64,000 nucleotides of DNA from JAKOWB01 sp038363005 (GCA_038363005.1 JBBQBI010000018.1:1-64000); one strand, 5' to 3'; numbered from the stretch's first letter, positions 10,898-19,376 are shown. Notes: generated by a model not told the origin, from the letters alone. Numbers and translations: made by a program.

Positions 10898-10926
10898 TTG
10901 GACCTTTCCGGCAGTGCGGTTATGGT
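10898..10926 (+). promoter_or_regulatory. Putative sigma-70 promoter of the GT2 gene
   Basis: TTGGAC (10898-10903), 17-bp spacer, TATGGT (10921-10926), giving a leader of roughly 25 nt before the ATG at 10956. It lies in the 131-bp gap between the divergent ArnT-like and GT2 genes. Confidence 0.45.
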
Positions 10927-10955
10927 GCGCCGCCGTAAAGTTGCCGAGTCCCCGC

Positions 10956-11714
10956 ATGGCCAGCGATCCCCTTTCGCCCGCGCTTACCGTCGTCGTTCCG
11001 GCGATGAACGAGCGCGAGAATCTGGCACCGCTGATCGACGAGATCCGGCGCGCGCTGGAGGGCCTGGTCAGCTTCGAGATCCTCTATGTCGACGACGGCT
11101 CGGACGACGGCACCGACCGCGAGCTGGCCCGCCTGATGACCGCCGAGCCACGGCTGCGCGCGCTGCGCCACGCCCGCCGTTCGGGGCAGAGCGCCGCCGT
11201 GCTGACCGGCGTGCACGCCGCCCGCGCGCCGCTGGTGGCGACGCTCGATGCCGACCTGCAGAACGATGGCGGCGACCTGCCGAAGCTCTATGCCGCCTGG
11301 CGCGACGATCCGGCGCGCGCCAGCGTTGGACTGGTCGCCGGCCAGCGCACCAAGCGGCGCGACAGCCTGGGCAAGCGGCTTTCCTCGCGCATCGCCAACA
11401 AGGTGCGGCGCGGCCTGCTGAAGGACGCGACGCGCGACACCGGCTGCGGTCTCAAGCTCTTCCCGCGCGACCTCTTCCTGACGCTGCCGGCCTTCGCCGG
11501 GCTGCACCGCTTTCTGCCGGCGCTGGTGAAGGGCGCCGGCAAGCGGGTGCTGCTGGTCGAGGTGAACCACCGTCCGCGCGCCGCCGGCACCACGAAGTAC
11601 GGCCTCTGGAACCGCCTCTGGGTCGGCATCGGCGACCTGCTGATGGTCTGGTGGCTGCTGCGCCGGCGCCGGCAACCCGGCGCCGCGACCCCGATTGCTC
11701 CAGCCAAGGACTAA
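10956..11714 (+). CDS. GT2 family glycosyltransferase (polyprenyl-phosphate sugar synthase type)
   Basis: A 252-residue GT-A transferase resembling dolichol-phosphate-mannose synthase and ArnC. The N-terminus has LTVVVPAMNERENLAPLI, YVDDGSDDGT and the metal-binding LDADLQND. The C-terminus ends with one hydrophobic stretch (GDLLMVWWLL). Unlike ArnC it lacks a two-helix C-terminal anchor. The expected role is transfer of a sugar from a nucleotide donor to polyprenyl phosphate for the ArnT-like enzyme encoded divergently. The upstream in-frame ATG at 10914 was rejected because the family N-terminus starts at 10956. Confidence 0.84.
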   Translation: MASDPLSPALTVVVPAMNERENLAPLIDEIRRALEGLVSFEILYVDDGSDDGTDRELARLMTAEPRLRALRHARRSGQSAAVLTGVHAARAPLVATLDADLQNDGGDLPKLYAAWRDDPARASVGLVAGQRTKRRDSLGKRLSSRIANKVRRGLLKDATRDTGCGLKLFPRDLFLTLPAFAGLHRFLPALVKGAGKRVLLVEVNHRPRAAGTTKYGLWNRLWVGIGDLLMVWWLLRRRRQPGAATPIAPAKD

Positions 11715-11720
11715 GGCGCG

Positions 11721-12017
11721 ATGGACAACGATACGCTCTGGAAACTCATCGGCTTCGGCGGCCAGGCCTTCTTCAGCGGCCGCTTCCTGATCCAGTGGAT
11801 CGTCAGCGAGCGGGCCAAGAAGTCCATCGTGCCGACCGCCTTCTGGCTGTTCTCGCTGGGCGGCGGCGCCACGCTGCTGGCCTATGCCATCCACATCGAG
11901 GACCCGGTGTTCATCGCCGGTCAGGGCACCGGGCTGCTGATCTACTTCCGCAACCTGCACTTCATCATAAAGGGCCGGCAGGCGGCCAAGCAGGCCGAGC
12001 CGCCGCGCACGGTCTGA
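11721..12017 (+). CDS. LAB_N (lipid A biosynthesis N-terminal) domain membrane protein
   Basis: A 98-residue protein with three hydrophobic helices matching the LAB_N domain, an SMR-like module found alone or at the N-terminus of some LpxB proteins. Recognisable pieces are FGGQAFFSGRFLIQWIVSE, PTAFWLFSLGGG and GLLIYFRNLHFI. It follows the GT2 gene by 6 bp. Stand-alone LAB_N proteins often accompany ArnT/GT2 genes and are suspected of moving or presenting lipid-linked sugars. The role remains unproven. Confidence 0.8.
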   Translation: MDNDTLWKLIGFGGQAFFSGRFLIQWIVSERAKKSIVPTAFWLFSLGGGATLLAYAIHIEDPVFIAGQGTGLLIYFRNLHFIIKGRQAAKQAEPPRTV

Positions 12018-12031
12018 GGCGAAGCTAGGGC

Positions 12032-13363
12032 ATGACCGTCAGGCTGGGGACCGGCGCGGGCTATGCCGCCGACCGGGTCGAGCCGGCGGCGGACCTGGCC
12101 GAGCGCGGCCAGCTCGACTTCCTGATCTTCGAGTGCCTGGCCGAACGCACCCTGGCGCACGGCCACTTGGCGCGGATGAAGGACCCGGCCAAGGGCTACA
12201 ACCCCATGCTGGAGCGGCGGCTGGAAGCCGCGCTGCCGGCCTGCGTCCGCCAGGGTACCGGCATCGTCACCAACGCCGGCGTCGCCAACGTGCCGGCGGC
12301 CGGCCGCGCGGCGGCGGAGACGGCACGGCGCCTGGGCCTGGCGGGTACCCTGATCGCCACCATCGAGGGCGACGACGTCACCCACCTGATGACGCCAGAT
12401 ACACTGCTGCCGGAGCTCGGCCAGACCATCGGCGAGAGCGGCCTGACCGTGGTCGGTGCCAACGCCTACCTGGGCGCCGAGGTGATCCTGCAGGCGCTGC
12501 AGCACGAGCCGGCGCTGGCCATCGCCGGGCGCGTCGCCGACCCGGCGCTGTTTCTGGCGCCGCTGGCGCAGCGCTTCGGCTGGGCACTGGACGACTGGCC
12601 GAAGCTGGGCGCCGGCACGGTGATCGGGCACCTGATGGAGTGCAGTACCCAGGTCACTGGCGGTGCTTATGCAGACCCCGGATACAAGACGGTTCCGGAC
12701 CTGGCTGACATCGGCTTTCCGCTGGCCGAGTGCCAGGCCGACGGCAGCGCGGTGATCACCAAGTTGCCCGGCACCGGCGGCATGGTCACCACCCACGTGG
12801 TCAAGGAGCAGCTGCTCTACGAGGTGCACGACCCGGCCGCCTACCTGACACCGGATGTCACCGCCGACTTCACCTCTGTGCGCCTGATGCAGCAGGGGGC
12901 CGACCGCGTCGCGGTATCCGGCGCCACCGGCCATGCGCGGCCACGGCAACTTAAGGTCACGGTCGGCTTCGACGGTGGTCTGCTGGCCGAAGCGGAAATC
13001 AGCTATGCCGGTCCCGGCGCCGTAGGGCGCGGCGAGTTGGCCGGCGAGATCCTGCGCCAGCGCATGACCCGCGTGCGCGGCTACCAGGGCCCGCTGCGCA
13101 TCGACCTGATCGGACAGAACGCGGTGCACGCCACGGCGCGGCGCCAGCAGAGCGAAACCCGGGACGTGCGCCTGCGCGCCGCGCTGCGCACCCAGGACCG
13201 CGCGCTGGCCGAGTTGCTGCTGGCCGAGGTCGATAACCTCTACATGGGCGGGCCGGCCGGCGGCGGCGGCGTGCGGGGGCACATCACCCCCTCGGTCACC
13301 ACGCAGTCGCTGTTGCTCGACCGCGACGCCATCCGCCCCCGCATCGAGGTGTTCCGCGCATGA
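12032..13363 (+). CDS. AtuA family protein (DUF1446)
   Basis: A 443-residue member of the acyclic terpene utilisation AtuA family (DUF1446). It has the family N-terminus (LGTGAGYAADRVEPA), DFLIFECLAERTLA, a Gly-rich GTGIVTNAGVANVPAA segment, and a C-terminal DNLYMGGPAGGGGV. AtuA is needed for citronellol/geraniol degradation in pseudomonads, but its reaction is not known. Here no geranyl-CoA carboxylase is next door, although a methylcrotonyl-CoA carboxylase set is 5 kb away. It overlaps the next gene by 4 bp. Confidence 0.82.
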   Translation: MTVRLGTGAGYAADRVEPAADLAERGQLDFLIFECLAERTLAHGHLARMKDPAKGYNPMLERRLEAALPACVRQGTGIVTNAGVANVPAAGRAAAETARRLGLAGTLIATIEGDDVTHLMTPDTLLPELGQTIGESGLTVVGANAYLGAEVILQALQHEPALAIAGRVADPALFLAPLAQRFGWALDDWPKLGAGTVIGHLMECSTQVTGGAYADPGYKTVPDLADIGFPLAECQADGSAVITKLPGTGGMVTTHVVKEQLLYEVHDPAAYLTPDVTADFTSVRLMQQGADRVAVSGATGHARPRQLKVTVGFDGGLLAEAEISYAGPGAVGRGELAGEILRQRMTRVRGYQGPLRIDLIGQNAVHATARRQQSETRDVRLRAALRTQDRALAELLLAEVDNLYMGGPAGGGGVRGHITPSVTTQSLLLDRDAIRPRIEVFRA

Positions 13364-13710
13364 AGCATCGCGTGCCGCTGCGCGCCGTCGCCTCCGCCCG
13401 CTCCGGCGACAAGGGCGATACCTCGAACGTCGCCGTCTGGGTCTACGACCCGCGGCACTATGAGGAGGTCAAGGCAAGCCTGACGCCGGAACGCCTGAAG
13501 CGGGAGTACCCTGCCCTGTTCCGCGGCGCCATCGAGCGCTACGAGCTGCCCGGGCTGCACGGCCTGAACTTCGTCCTGCATCAGGCGCTGGAGGGCGGCG
13601 TGAACGCCTCGCTGAACCTGGACAGCCACGGCAAGGCCTGGTCCTTCCTGATCCTAGCGCTGGAGGTCGAGGTGACGGCGCTGAACGACCCGCCGCCGGA
13701 CACCGCCTGA
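13360..13710 (+). CDS. AtuA-associated small protein (AtuA C-terminal-like)
   Basis: A 116-residue protein matching the domain that follows AtuA, either fused to its C-terminus or encoded separately downstream. Conserved pieces are ARSGDKGDTSNVAVWVY, LPGLHGLNFVLH and SLNLDSHGKAW. The ATGA overlap with the AtuA gene indicates coupled translation and a likely complex. No catalytic assignment can be made. Confidence 0.8.
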   Translation: MKHRVPLRAVASARSGDKGDTSNVAVWVYDPRHYEEVKASLTPERLKREYPALFRGAIERYELPGLHGLNFVLHQALEGGVNASLNLDSHGKAWSFLILALEVEVTALNDPPPDTA

Positions 13711-13791
13711 GGGCACTTTCCGGACTCGCCCGCGCCTGGCTAGGATCGCGGGCGCGCGGAATGCCGCGCGTGGCCTTTCAGGAGAACGCTC

Positions 13792-13890
13792 ATGGCCAAG
13801 GGGCAGATGAAGTCGAACAAGGAAAAGAAGAAGCCGAAGCAGGACAAGACCGCGAAGGCAGGCGCCAAGGCCGCCCCCGCGAAGAAGTGA
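13792..13890 (+). CDS. Small Lys-rich protein (32 aa)
   Basis: ATG preceded by AGGAG (about 9 nt upstream) encodes 32 residues beginning MAKGQMKSNKEKKKPKQ and ending AAPAKK, about one-third lysine with Ala/Gly/Pro. It has no hydrophobic segment and should be disordered and strongly basic. Similar tiny MAKGQ-type proteins are commonly annotated as hypothetical in proteobacteria. Nucleic-acid or ribosome binding is a guess from charge only. A possible promoter lies at 13718-13746 (TTCCGG, 17 bp, TAGGAT), and a hairpin follows the stop. Confidence 0.65.
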   Translation: MAKGQMKSNKEKKKPKQDKTAKAGAKAAPAKK

Positions 13891-13899
13891 TGCTGTCAG

Positions 13900-13934
13900 C
13901 GCCCGGCGCCGGCGCACCCGTGCCGCGCCGGGCG
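13900..13934. terminator. GC-rich hairpin between convergent genes
   Basis: Inverted repeat CGCCCGGCGC (13900-13909) and GCGCCGGGCG (13925-13934), a perfect 10-bp stem around a 15-nt loop. It starts 10 bp after the small Lys-rich gene and precedes the end of a minus-strand gene. It has no U-tract, so terminator activity, possibly bidirectional, is inferred from position. Confidence 0.4.
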
Positions 13935-13966
13935 ACCCTCACCCGCTCCCCGCTGGAGGGAGCCGG

Positions 13967-14563
13967 TCAGACCACCTCCCGCCCAAACCAGCGATAGACG
14001 CCGACCTCGGTTGGCGTGACGGGGCCATCCGCGACACGGGCGCGCTCGAAGGGCTCCAGCGCCACGTAGTCGGCGAAGCTCCAGACCGCCAGACCGCCGG
14101 GCGGCGGGCCAAGGGCGCCGATGCGGCGCAGCACGAAATTCAGCGTCGCCTGCTTCTGTGTCTTGGCGCGGGCCTTGAAGTGCCTGGCCAAGGCGGCGTC
14201 GTCCTGGCCCGCGGTAGCGAAGTATTCGATGACGAACAGCTGGTCCTGCTTCACCTTCGGCCCCTGCGCCACCACGTCGTAGCAGCCGCCGCGCTGCAGG
14301 TGGATGGCGGCATGGGTGGCGCGCTCGTGCCCGTCCTGCGCCGCCGCCGGGCTGCGGAAGTGCGCCTCCCACTCGTCCATGCGGCGCATCCCGCTGCACT
14401 CCCAGAAGGCCAGGTAGCTCGGCATGGGTCCCAGTCGCATGGTGCGACCGAAGGAGCCGACCAGCCTGTCGTCCGGGTCGGTCCAGGCCGACTGGTCGCC
14501 CAGGTAGCGGAAGATATCGAAGGGCAGGAAGCGGTCGCGCTCGATGTACTCGACATAGATCAT
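13967..14563 (-). CDS. Unknown protein, possible dimeric alpha/beta-barrel (NIPSNAP/EthD-like)
   Basis: A 198-residue protein I cannot name. It begins MIYVEYIERDRFLPFDIFRY and has two similar-looking halves with many aromatic residues, as in dimeric alpha+beta barrel proteins of the NIPSNAP/EthD type, but this is only an impression. ATG at 14563 is preceded by AGGAGG. Upstream in-frame ATGs fall inside the ThDP-enzyme gene. It follows that gene by 32 bp on the same strand; a TTACCG-N17-TAGACT promoter could overlap the ThDP-enzyme stop codon (TAGACT at 14593-14598). A role in the same catabolic pathway is plausible but unproven. Confidence 0.55.
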   Translation of the reverse strand: MIYVEYIERDRFLPFDIFRYLGDQSAWTDPDDRLVGSFGRTMRLGPMPSYLAFWECSGMRRMDEWEAHFRSPAAAQDGHERATHAAIHLQRGGCYDVVAQGPKVKQDQLFVIEYFATAGQDDAALARHFKARAKTQKQATLNFVLRRIGALGPPPGGLAVWSFADYVALEPFERARVADGPVTPTEVGVYRWFGREVV

Positions 14564-14595
14564 CGCCGGGCCTCCTGGCGGGACATGGGGGCAGT

Positions 14596-16305
14596 CTACA
14601 GCCGTCCCTCGAATGCGGTAATCGGCGGAAAGGCGTCGGGGTCGGTCACCACGTCCAGCACTGTCGTGCGGTCGGCCGCCAGGGCAGCGGCCAGCGCCGG
14701 CGCATAGTCGCCCGGCCGCTCGATGCGCACGCCCTTGAGGCCGCAGGCCCGGGCGATGGCGGCATGGTCCACCGGGGCAAAGTCCACCGCCGTGGTGTGG
14801 GCGCCGAACAGCACATCCTCGGCGTGCTTCTGGTAGCCGAGGATCTGGTTGTTGAGAATCGTCACCACCACCTTGATGCCGTGCCGCCGGCTGGTCTCCA
14901 GCTCGGACCAGACGTGGGCGAAGCCACCGTCGCCGGCCAGGCAGAAGACCGGCGCGTCGGGCGCCGCCAGCTTGGCGCCCAGCGCCAACGGCAGTCCCCA
15001 GCCCAGCCCGGCCAGGCCGCGCGGCGTCAGGAAACGCATGCCGGCCTTCAGCGCCGGCAGGTAGTTGGCGCACCAGATCGAAGCATAGCTGGCATCGGCC
15101 ACCACGATGGTCTCCGGCGTCAGCACGCGGCGCAGCTCGGCCATGATGCGCTCCGGCCGGATCGGGCTGGCGTCGGACTCCAGCCGCGGCCGTGCCTCGG
15201 CTACGTGGCGCGCCTTGCCCTCGGCAATGCGGGCGGCGAGCACCGCGCGACCCGACTGGCGGCGGCCGGTGTCGTGGCGACCAAGCGCGGCGTGCAGCGC
15301 TTCCAGTGTCAGGCGGGCGTCGCCGACCAGGCGCAGTGCCTCGTAGTTTCGCCCCACCTCCAGGCTGTCGATGTCGAGCTGGATGTACTGCGCGCCCTTC
15401 GGGAAGAGGCTCCAGCTATCGGTGCCGTTCTGGTTGGTGCGGCTGCCGATGAAGCAGATCACGTCGGCTTCTTCCACCAGCGGGCGCTGGAACCGCGCCA
15501 TGCCGCCGCTGCCCATGAAGTAGCCGATCACGCCGAGCGACAGCGCGTGGCCCTCGTCCACCGCGCCCTTGCCCATCGACGTGGTGGCGACCGGCAGGGC
15601 GAAGTCCCGCTGCAACGCGGCCAGCGCCGCGCTGGCGCCGGAGCTGTGTACGCCGCCGCCGGCCACCAGCAGCGGTGCGCGGGCATCCGCCAGCAGCGCC
15701 GCCGCGCGCTCCACCTGCGCCGGGTCGGCGACGACACGGTCCAGCGGATAGCGGCCGAGCGTGGCGCCGCGCCCCGAGGCGACAACGCCGACCTCGCCGA
15801 TCAGGTCCAGCGGGCAGAGCAGCACCGCCGGTCCGGGCCGCCCGCTGGCAGCGGCGGCGAAGGCCATGTCGACATAGTCGTCGATGCGCTCGCTGGTGGC
15901 GACGCGGCGCACCCACTTGGCGCAACCCTTGAAGAGCTCGAGGTGGTCCAGCTCCTGGAAGGCGTTGCGGTCCAGCTTGTCGCGCGGCACGTCCTGCACC
16001 AGGGCGACCAGCGGGATGGAGGCGGTCAGCGCCTCGGCCAGTGCTGGCACCAGCAGCGTCGCCGCCGGACCGTTCTGCGCTGTCACCACCGGTACGCGGC
16101 CGGAGATGCGGGCGAAGCCGTCCGCCATGATGGCGCCGGCGTTCTCGGTGCGATAGGCGATCTGCCGAAGCCCCATCGCCTCGGCCGCCAGGTGGATCTG
16201 CGACGGGATCGACTGACCGAACAGCAGCTCCACGCCGTGGCGCTTCAACGCCAGCGCGAAGCGCTCGGCCGCCGTGACATTGCCGCCCTGCCCGTCCGCT
16301 GCCAT
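14596..16305 (-). CDS. Thiamine-diphosphate-dependent enzyme, acetolactate-synthase-like
   Basis: A 569-residue ThDP enzyme with the three-domain layout of acetolactate synthase/benzoylformate decarboxylase. The N-terminal Pyr domain has the catalytic Glu in AYRTENAGAIMADGFAR. The middle domain follows, and the C-terminal PP domain has GDGGFAHVWSELETSRRHGI (GDG...N, with ILNNQILGY). No IlvN small subunit is nearby, so branched-chain amino-acid synthesis is unlikely. Location beside a polyamine-type binding protein and a LacI regulator suggests a catabolic 2-oxo-acid decarboxylase or carboligase. The substrate is unknown. Confidence 0.8.
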   Translation of the reverse strand: MAADGQGGNVTAAERFALALKRHGVELLFGQSIPSQIHLAAEAMGLRQIAYRTENAGAIMADGFARISGRVPVVTAQNGPAATLLVPALAEALTASIPLVALVQDVPRDKLDRNAFQELDHLELFKGCAKWVRRVATSERIDDYVDMAFAAAASGRPGPAVLLCPLDLIGEVGVVASGRGATLGRYPLDRVVADPAQVERAAALLADARAPLLVAGGGVHSSGASAALAALQRDFALPVATTSMGKGAVDEGHALSLGVIGYFMGSGGMARFQRPLVEEADVICFIGSRTNQNGTDSWSLFPKGAQYIQLDIDSLEVGRNYEALRLVGDARLTLEALHAALGRHDTGRRQSGRAVLAARIAEGKARHVAEARPRLESDASPIRPERIMAELRRVLTPETIVVADASYASIWCANYLPALKAGMRFLTPRGLAGLGWGLPLALGAKLAAPDAPVFCLAGDGGFAHVWSELETSRRHGIKVVVTILNNQILGYQKHAEDVLFGAHTTAVDFAPVDHAAIARACGLKGVRIERPGDYAPALAAALAADRTTVLDVVTDPDAFPPITAFEGRL

Positions 16306-16345
16306 GGCCGCTCCGGTCCTCTGTTCGCTCGCTGAGACGGGACGC

Positions 16346-17458
16346 CTAGAAGCCGGCGCGCACGTCCTCGTACATGCGCACGTACTTCTCGCGCAGCGCC
16401 GGATCCATCTCGCGCAGGAAGACGCCGTTGGACAGCACCTCGGCCGGCGAGGAGATGCCGATCTCTTCCAGGCGCTCCTTGCTCACCAGCTCGAAGGCCT
16501 TGCGGTTGGAATGGCCGTAACCGTATTCCGCCAGCATGTACTTGCCGGTCTCCGGCGACAGCCAGGCGTCGATGTAGTCATAGGCACGCTGCTCCTCGCC
16601 CGGTCCGTCCTTCAGCATGATGAAGCCGTCGATCCAGACCACGCGGCCTTCCTTGGGCTGCATGTAGGCGATCGGCACGCCCTGCGCCTTCAGGGTCGAG
16701 GCCGAGGCCGCCCAGGCATAGGCGATGGCCACCTCGCCGGCGGCGATGGCCTGCTCCAGCTCGGCCGGATCGGTCCAGTAGAAGCGCAGCAGCGCGCGCT
16801 GCTTGATCAGGAACTGCTTGCACTGCTCAAGCTGCGCGTCGTCCATCGCATAGGGGTCGGGGAAACCCAGCACCATGGCGGCCGGAATGACCGAGCCGTC
16901 CATCTCCACAGCGTTGGCGATTCTGCCCTTGTAGCGCTCATCCCACAGCAGGTTCCACGATTGCTCCTTGGGTTCCACTAGGTCGGTGCGATAGATGACC
17001 GAGTTGTGGCCCCAGCCGCAGGGTACGATCCAGCGGTCGTTGCCGGTGGTCATGCCATGCACGTTGGCGACCTCGGGCATCACGTCGGGCCAGTTCGACA
17101 GCCGCGCGGTGTCGATCGGCTTCAGCATCCCCTGGTCCCGGTAACGACCGATGGCATAGCTGGTGGGGTGCACCAGGTCGGCCTCGAAGCCGGCCTTGAT
17201 CTTCAGGTAGGCCTCCTCATCGTCGCCATAGAGCGCGATATCCGGCGAGGCGCCGTACTTCTTGATGTAGGGCTGGTGCAGTTCGGGAATGTCGTAGCCG
17301 GGCCAGTCGAACACCGTCAGCGGACTGGCCGCCCGGGCGCTGCGCAGGACATAGGGAAGCGTCACCACGCCCAGGCCGACCGCCGCCAGGCTGCGCAACG
17401 CCGCCCGCCGTGCCAGGCCACCCCGGCGCAGGCCGGCCAAGACCTCATGCTTCTGCAT
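16346..17458 (-). CDS. ABC transporter periplasmic binding protein, PotD/PotF-like
   Basis: A 370-residue type-2 periplasmic binding protein of the spermidine/putrescine family (LTVFDWPGYDIPELHQPYIKKYG-like mature start; key residues W, Y, E). The N-terminus LARRAALRSLAAVGLGVVTL is a possible Tat-type signal with an RR pair and a hydrophobic core ending ARA. ATG at 17458 was chosen because it begins the signal region; an upstream frame extension lacks support. No permease or ATPase genes follow, so it is an orphan or works with components elsewhere. It is divergent from a LacI regulator with a palindrome between them. Confidence 0.8.
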   Translation of the reverse strand: MQKHEVLAGLRRGGLARRAALRSLAAVGLGVVTLPYVLRSARAASPLTVFDWPGYDIPELHQPYIKKYGASPDIALYGDDEEAYLKIKAGFEADLVHPTSYAIGRYRDQGMLKPIDTARLSNWPDVMPEVANVHGMTTGNDRWIVPCGWGHNSVIYRTDLVEPKEQSWNLLWDERYKGRIANAVEMDGSVIPAAMVLGFPDPYAMDDAQLEQCKQFLIKQRALLRFYWTDPAELEQAIAAGEVAIAYAWAASASTLKAQGVPIAYMQPKEGRVVWIDGFIMLKDGPGEEQRAYDYIDAWLSPETGKYMLAEYGYGHSNRKAFELVSKERLEEIGISSPAEVLSNGVFLREMDPALREKYVRMYEDVRAGF

Positions 17459-17549
17459 CGCCCGTCCCTCCCCGTTGCCGCTTCCAAGGGGCGCGGACTG
17501 GCGCCGCGGGCCCCACCGGCAGGACGCTAGCATGTCTCTGGTTCAGTAG

Positions 17550-17561
17550 AAAATCGATTTT
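17550..17561. promoter_or_regulatory. Palindromic LacI-family operator
   Basis: AAAATCGATTTT, a perfect 12-bp palindrome with the central CG typical of LacI-family sites. It lies in the 140-bp gap between the divergent binding-protein gene (start 17458) and the LacI regulator gene (start 17599). An AT-rich palindrome is conspicuous in this GC-rich DNA. Probably bound by the adjacent regulator to control both directions. Confidence 0.62.
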
Positions 17562-17598
17562 ATTGCAAGTCACCGGGCCCTGTGCGAGGTCTTGGGCC

Positions 17599-18621
17599 AT
17601 GCCGGGACCCAGCCGCCGACCCACCATCAAGGATGTCGCCCACGCCTGTGGCCTGGCGCCCTCGACGGTGTCGAACGCGCTGGCCGACAAGGCCTCGGTG
17701 ACCGCCGAGACGCGGGCGCGCGTGCTGGCCGAGGCGACGCGGCTGGGCTATCGCGCTTCCTCGCTGGCACGGGGTCTGCGGCTGCATCGCACCTGGACCG
17801 TCGGCGCGCTGGTGGCCGACATCTCCAACCCCTTCTTTGCCGAGATCGTGCGCGGCATCGAGGATGCGCTCTGGGCGCAGGACTACAGCCTGGTGATCTG
17901 CAGCACCGACTACGATCCGCGAAAGGAAGCCGCTTTCCTGCACCTGCTGCTCGACAAGCGGATGGACGGGCTGATCCTGGCCTCGACGGCCAGCGACAGC
18001 GACGAGGTGCCCCGCCTGCGGCAGCGCGGCGTGCCCTATGTGCTGCTGAACCGGCGCCACCGCAGCCAGCCCTCGGACTACGTCGGCAGCGACAATGCCG
18101 CCGGCACGGCGGCGGCGGTAGCGCACCTGGCTGAGCTGGGCCACCGGCGCATCGGCTTCATCTGCGGCCCGACGCAGTCCAGCGCCGCCGGCGAACGGCT
18201 GGACGGCTATCGGCGGGAAATACGCCGCCGCTTCCGCCGGATCGATCCGGCCCTGGTTTTGCCGGGCGACTACTCCAGCGAGCGAGGCGCCGCCGCCGCC
18301 GATTGCTTCCTGGCGATGGACCGGCGGCCCACCGCCATCGTCGCCGCCAACGACTTCATGGCGCTGGGCGCCATGGCGCGGCTGCAGGAGCGCGGCCTCA
18401 GCGTGCCGCGGGACATCTCGCTGACCGGCTTCGACGACAACGTCATCGCCGGCCTGCCCTGGGTCCGCCTGACCAGCGTGCGGCCCCACAGCCGCGACCT
18501 GGGCAGCCGCGCCGCGGCGCTGCTGCTGTCGCGCATCGGTGCCCCACCGGTGGCACCGGCCGAGGTGATCCTGCCAGCCGACCTGATCCTGCGCGCGACG
18601 ACGGCGCCACCCCTTGACTAG
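17599..18621 (+). CDS. LacI family transcriptional regulator
   Basis: A 340-residue repressor. The N-terminal HTH reads RRPTIKDVAHACGLAPSTVS with hinge residues following (TRLGYRASSLARGLR), then a periplasmic-binding-protein-like sensor domain (GALVADISNPFFAEIVRGIE, DYVGSDNAAGTAAAVAHL, SLTGFDDNVIAGLPW). ATG at 17599 has GAGGT 9 nt upstream; the long upstream extension is not LacI-like. It likely controls the divergent binding protein and ThDP-enzyme genes. It overlaps the convergent SDR gene by 4 bp. Confidence 0.9.
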   Translation: MPGPSRRPTIKDVAHACGLAPSTVSNALADKASVTAETRARVLAEATRLGYRASSLARGLRLHRTWTVGALVADISNPFFAEIVRGIEDALWAQDYSLVICSTDYDPRKEAAFLHLLLDKRMDGLILASTASDSDEVPRLRQRGVPYVLLNRRHRSQPSDYVGSDNAAGTAAAVAHLAELGHRRIGFICGPTQSSAAGERLDGYRREIRRRFRRIDPALVLPGDYSSERGAAAADCFLAMDRRPTAIVAANDFMALGAMARLQERGLSVPRDISLTGFDDNVIAGLPWVRLTSVRPHSRDLGSRAAALLLSRIGAPPVAPAEVILPADLILRATTAPPLD

Positions 18622-19376
18622 CGCCCGGCCGTGCTGCCGCCATCGAGCGACAACGCCGCGCCGGTGACAAAGCCGGCGGCGCCGGAGGCCAGGTAGAGTA
18701 TTGCCGCCGCCACCTCCTCAGCCCGGCCGATGCGCTTCAGCGGGGCGTAGCCCTGCAGCCCGGCGCGGTAGTCGTCGCTGGCGCGGCCGGCGGGCGCGCC
18801 AGCCCACAGCATGTCGGTGTCGACCGGCCCGGGACAGACGGCGTTGACCCGCACGTCGGGTGCCAGCTCCAGCGCCAGCGCCTTGGTCAGCAGCACCAGG
18901 CCACCCTTGGACGCGCAGTACACGGTGCAGAGCGGGCTGCCCTGGATGCCGGATTCCGACGCGATGTTGACGATGTTGCCCTTGCTCATCCGCAACGCCG
19001 GCAAGGCCGCCCGGGCAACGAAGAAGCTGCCCTTCAGGTTGATGTCCAGCACCTGGTCCCAGAAGGCCTCGTTGCTGTCCTCGACCGTGACCTCGCGGAA
19101 CACGCCGGCACTGTTCACCAGGATGTCGAGACCGCCGAGCCCTTCGACCGCCGCCGCCACCAGCGCCTGGCAGCCGGCGACCGTGGCGACGTCGCCTGGC
19201 GCGGCAACCACTTCACCCGTCAGCGCGGCGCAAGCCTTGTCGACGCTCCCCACCGTGCGGCCATTGACGGCGACGCGCGCGCCGGCGGCCAGGAAGGCCT
19301 GGACCGTGGCCAGGCCGATGCCGCGCGTGCCGCCGGTGACCAGGACGCGCTTGCCCGCGAAGTCGCCGGCTACCAT
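18618..19376 (-). CDS. SDR family oxidoreductase
   Basis: Classical short-chain dehydrogenase/reductase of 252 residues: cofactor loop VTGGTRGIG, NSAGV, catalytic SESG...YCASKGG (Ser-Tyr-Lys), and PGPVDTDML. C-terminal FVTGAALSLDGG is typical. The start at 19376 overlaps the end of the upstream SDR gene by 7 bp, so both are translated from one transcript with the DsbA-fold isomerase. Substrate unknown; the group resembles a catabolic set for a hydroxylated or aromatic compound. Confidence 0.84.
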   Translation of the reverse strand: MVAGDFAGKRVLVTGGTRGIGLATVQAFLAAGARVAVNGRTVGSVDKACAALTGEVVAAPGDVATVAGCQALVAAAVEGLGGLDILVNSAGVFREVTVEDSNEAFWDQVLDINLKGSFFVARAALPALRMSKGNIVNIASESGIQGSPLCTVYCASKGGLVLLTKALALELAPDVRVNAVCPGPVDTDMLWAGAPAGRASDDYRAGLQGYAPLKRIGRAEEVAAAILYLASGAAGFVTGAALSLDGGSTAGR

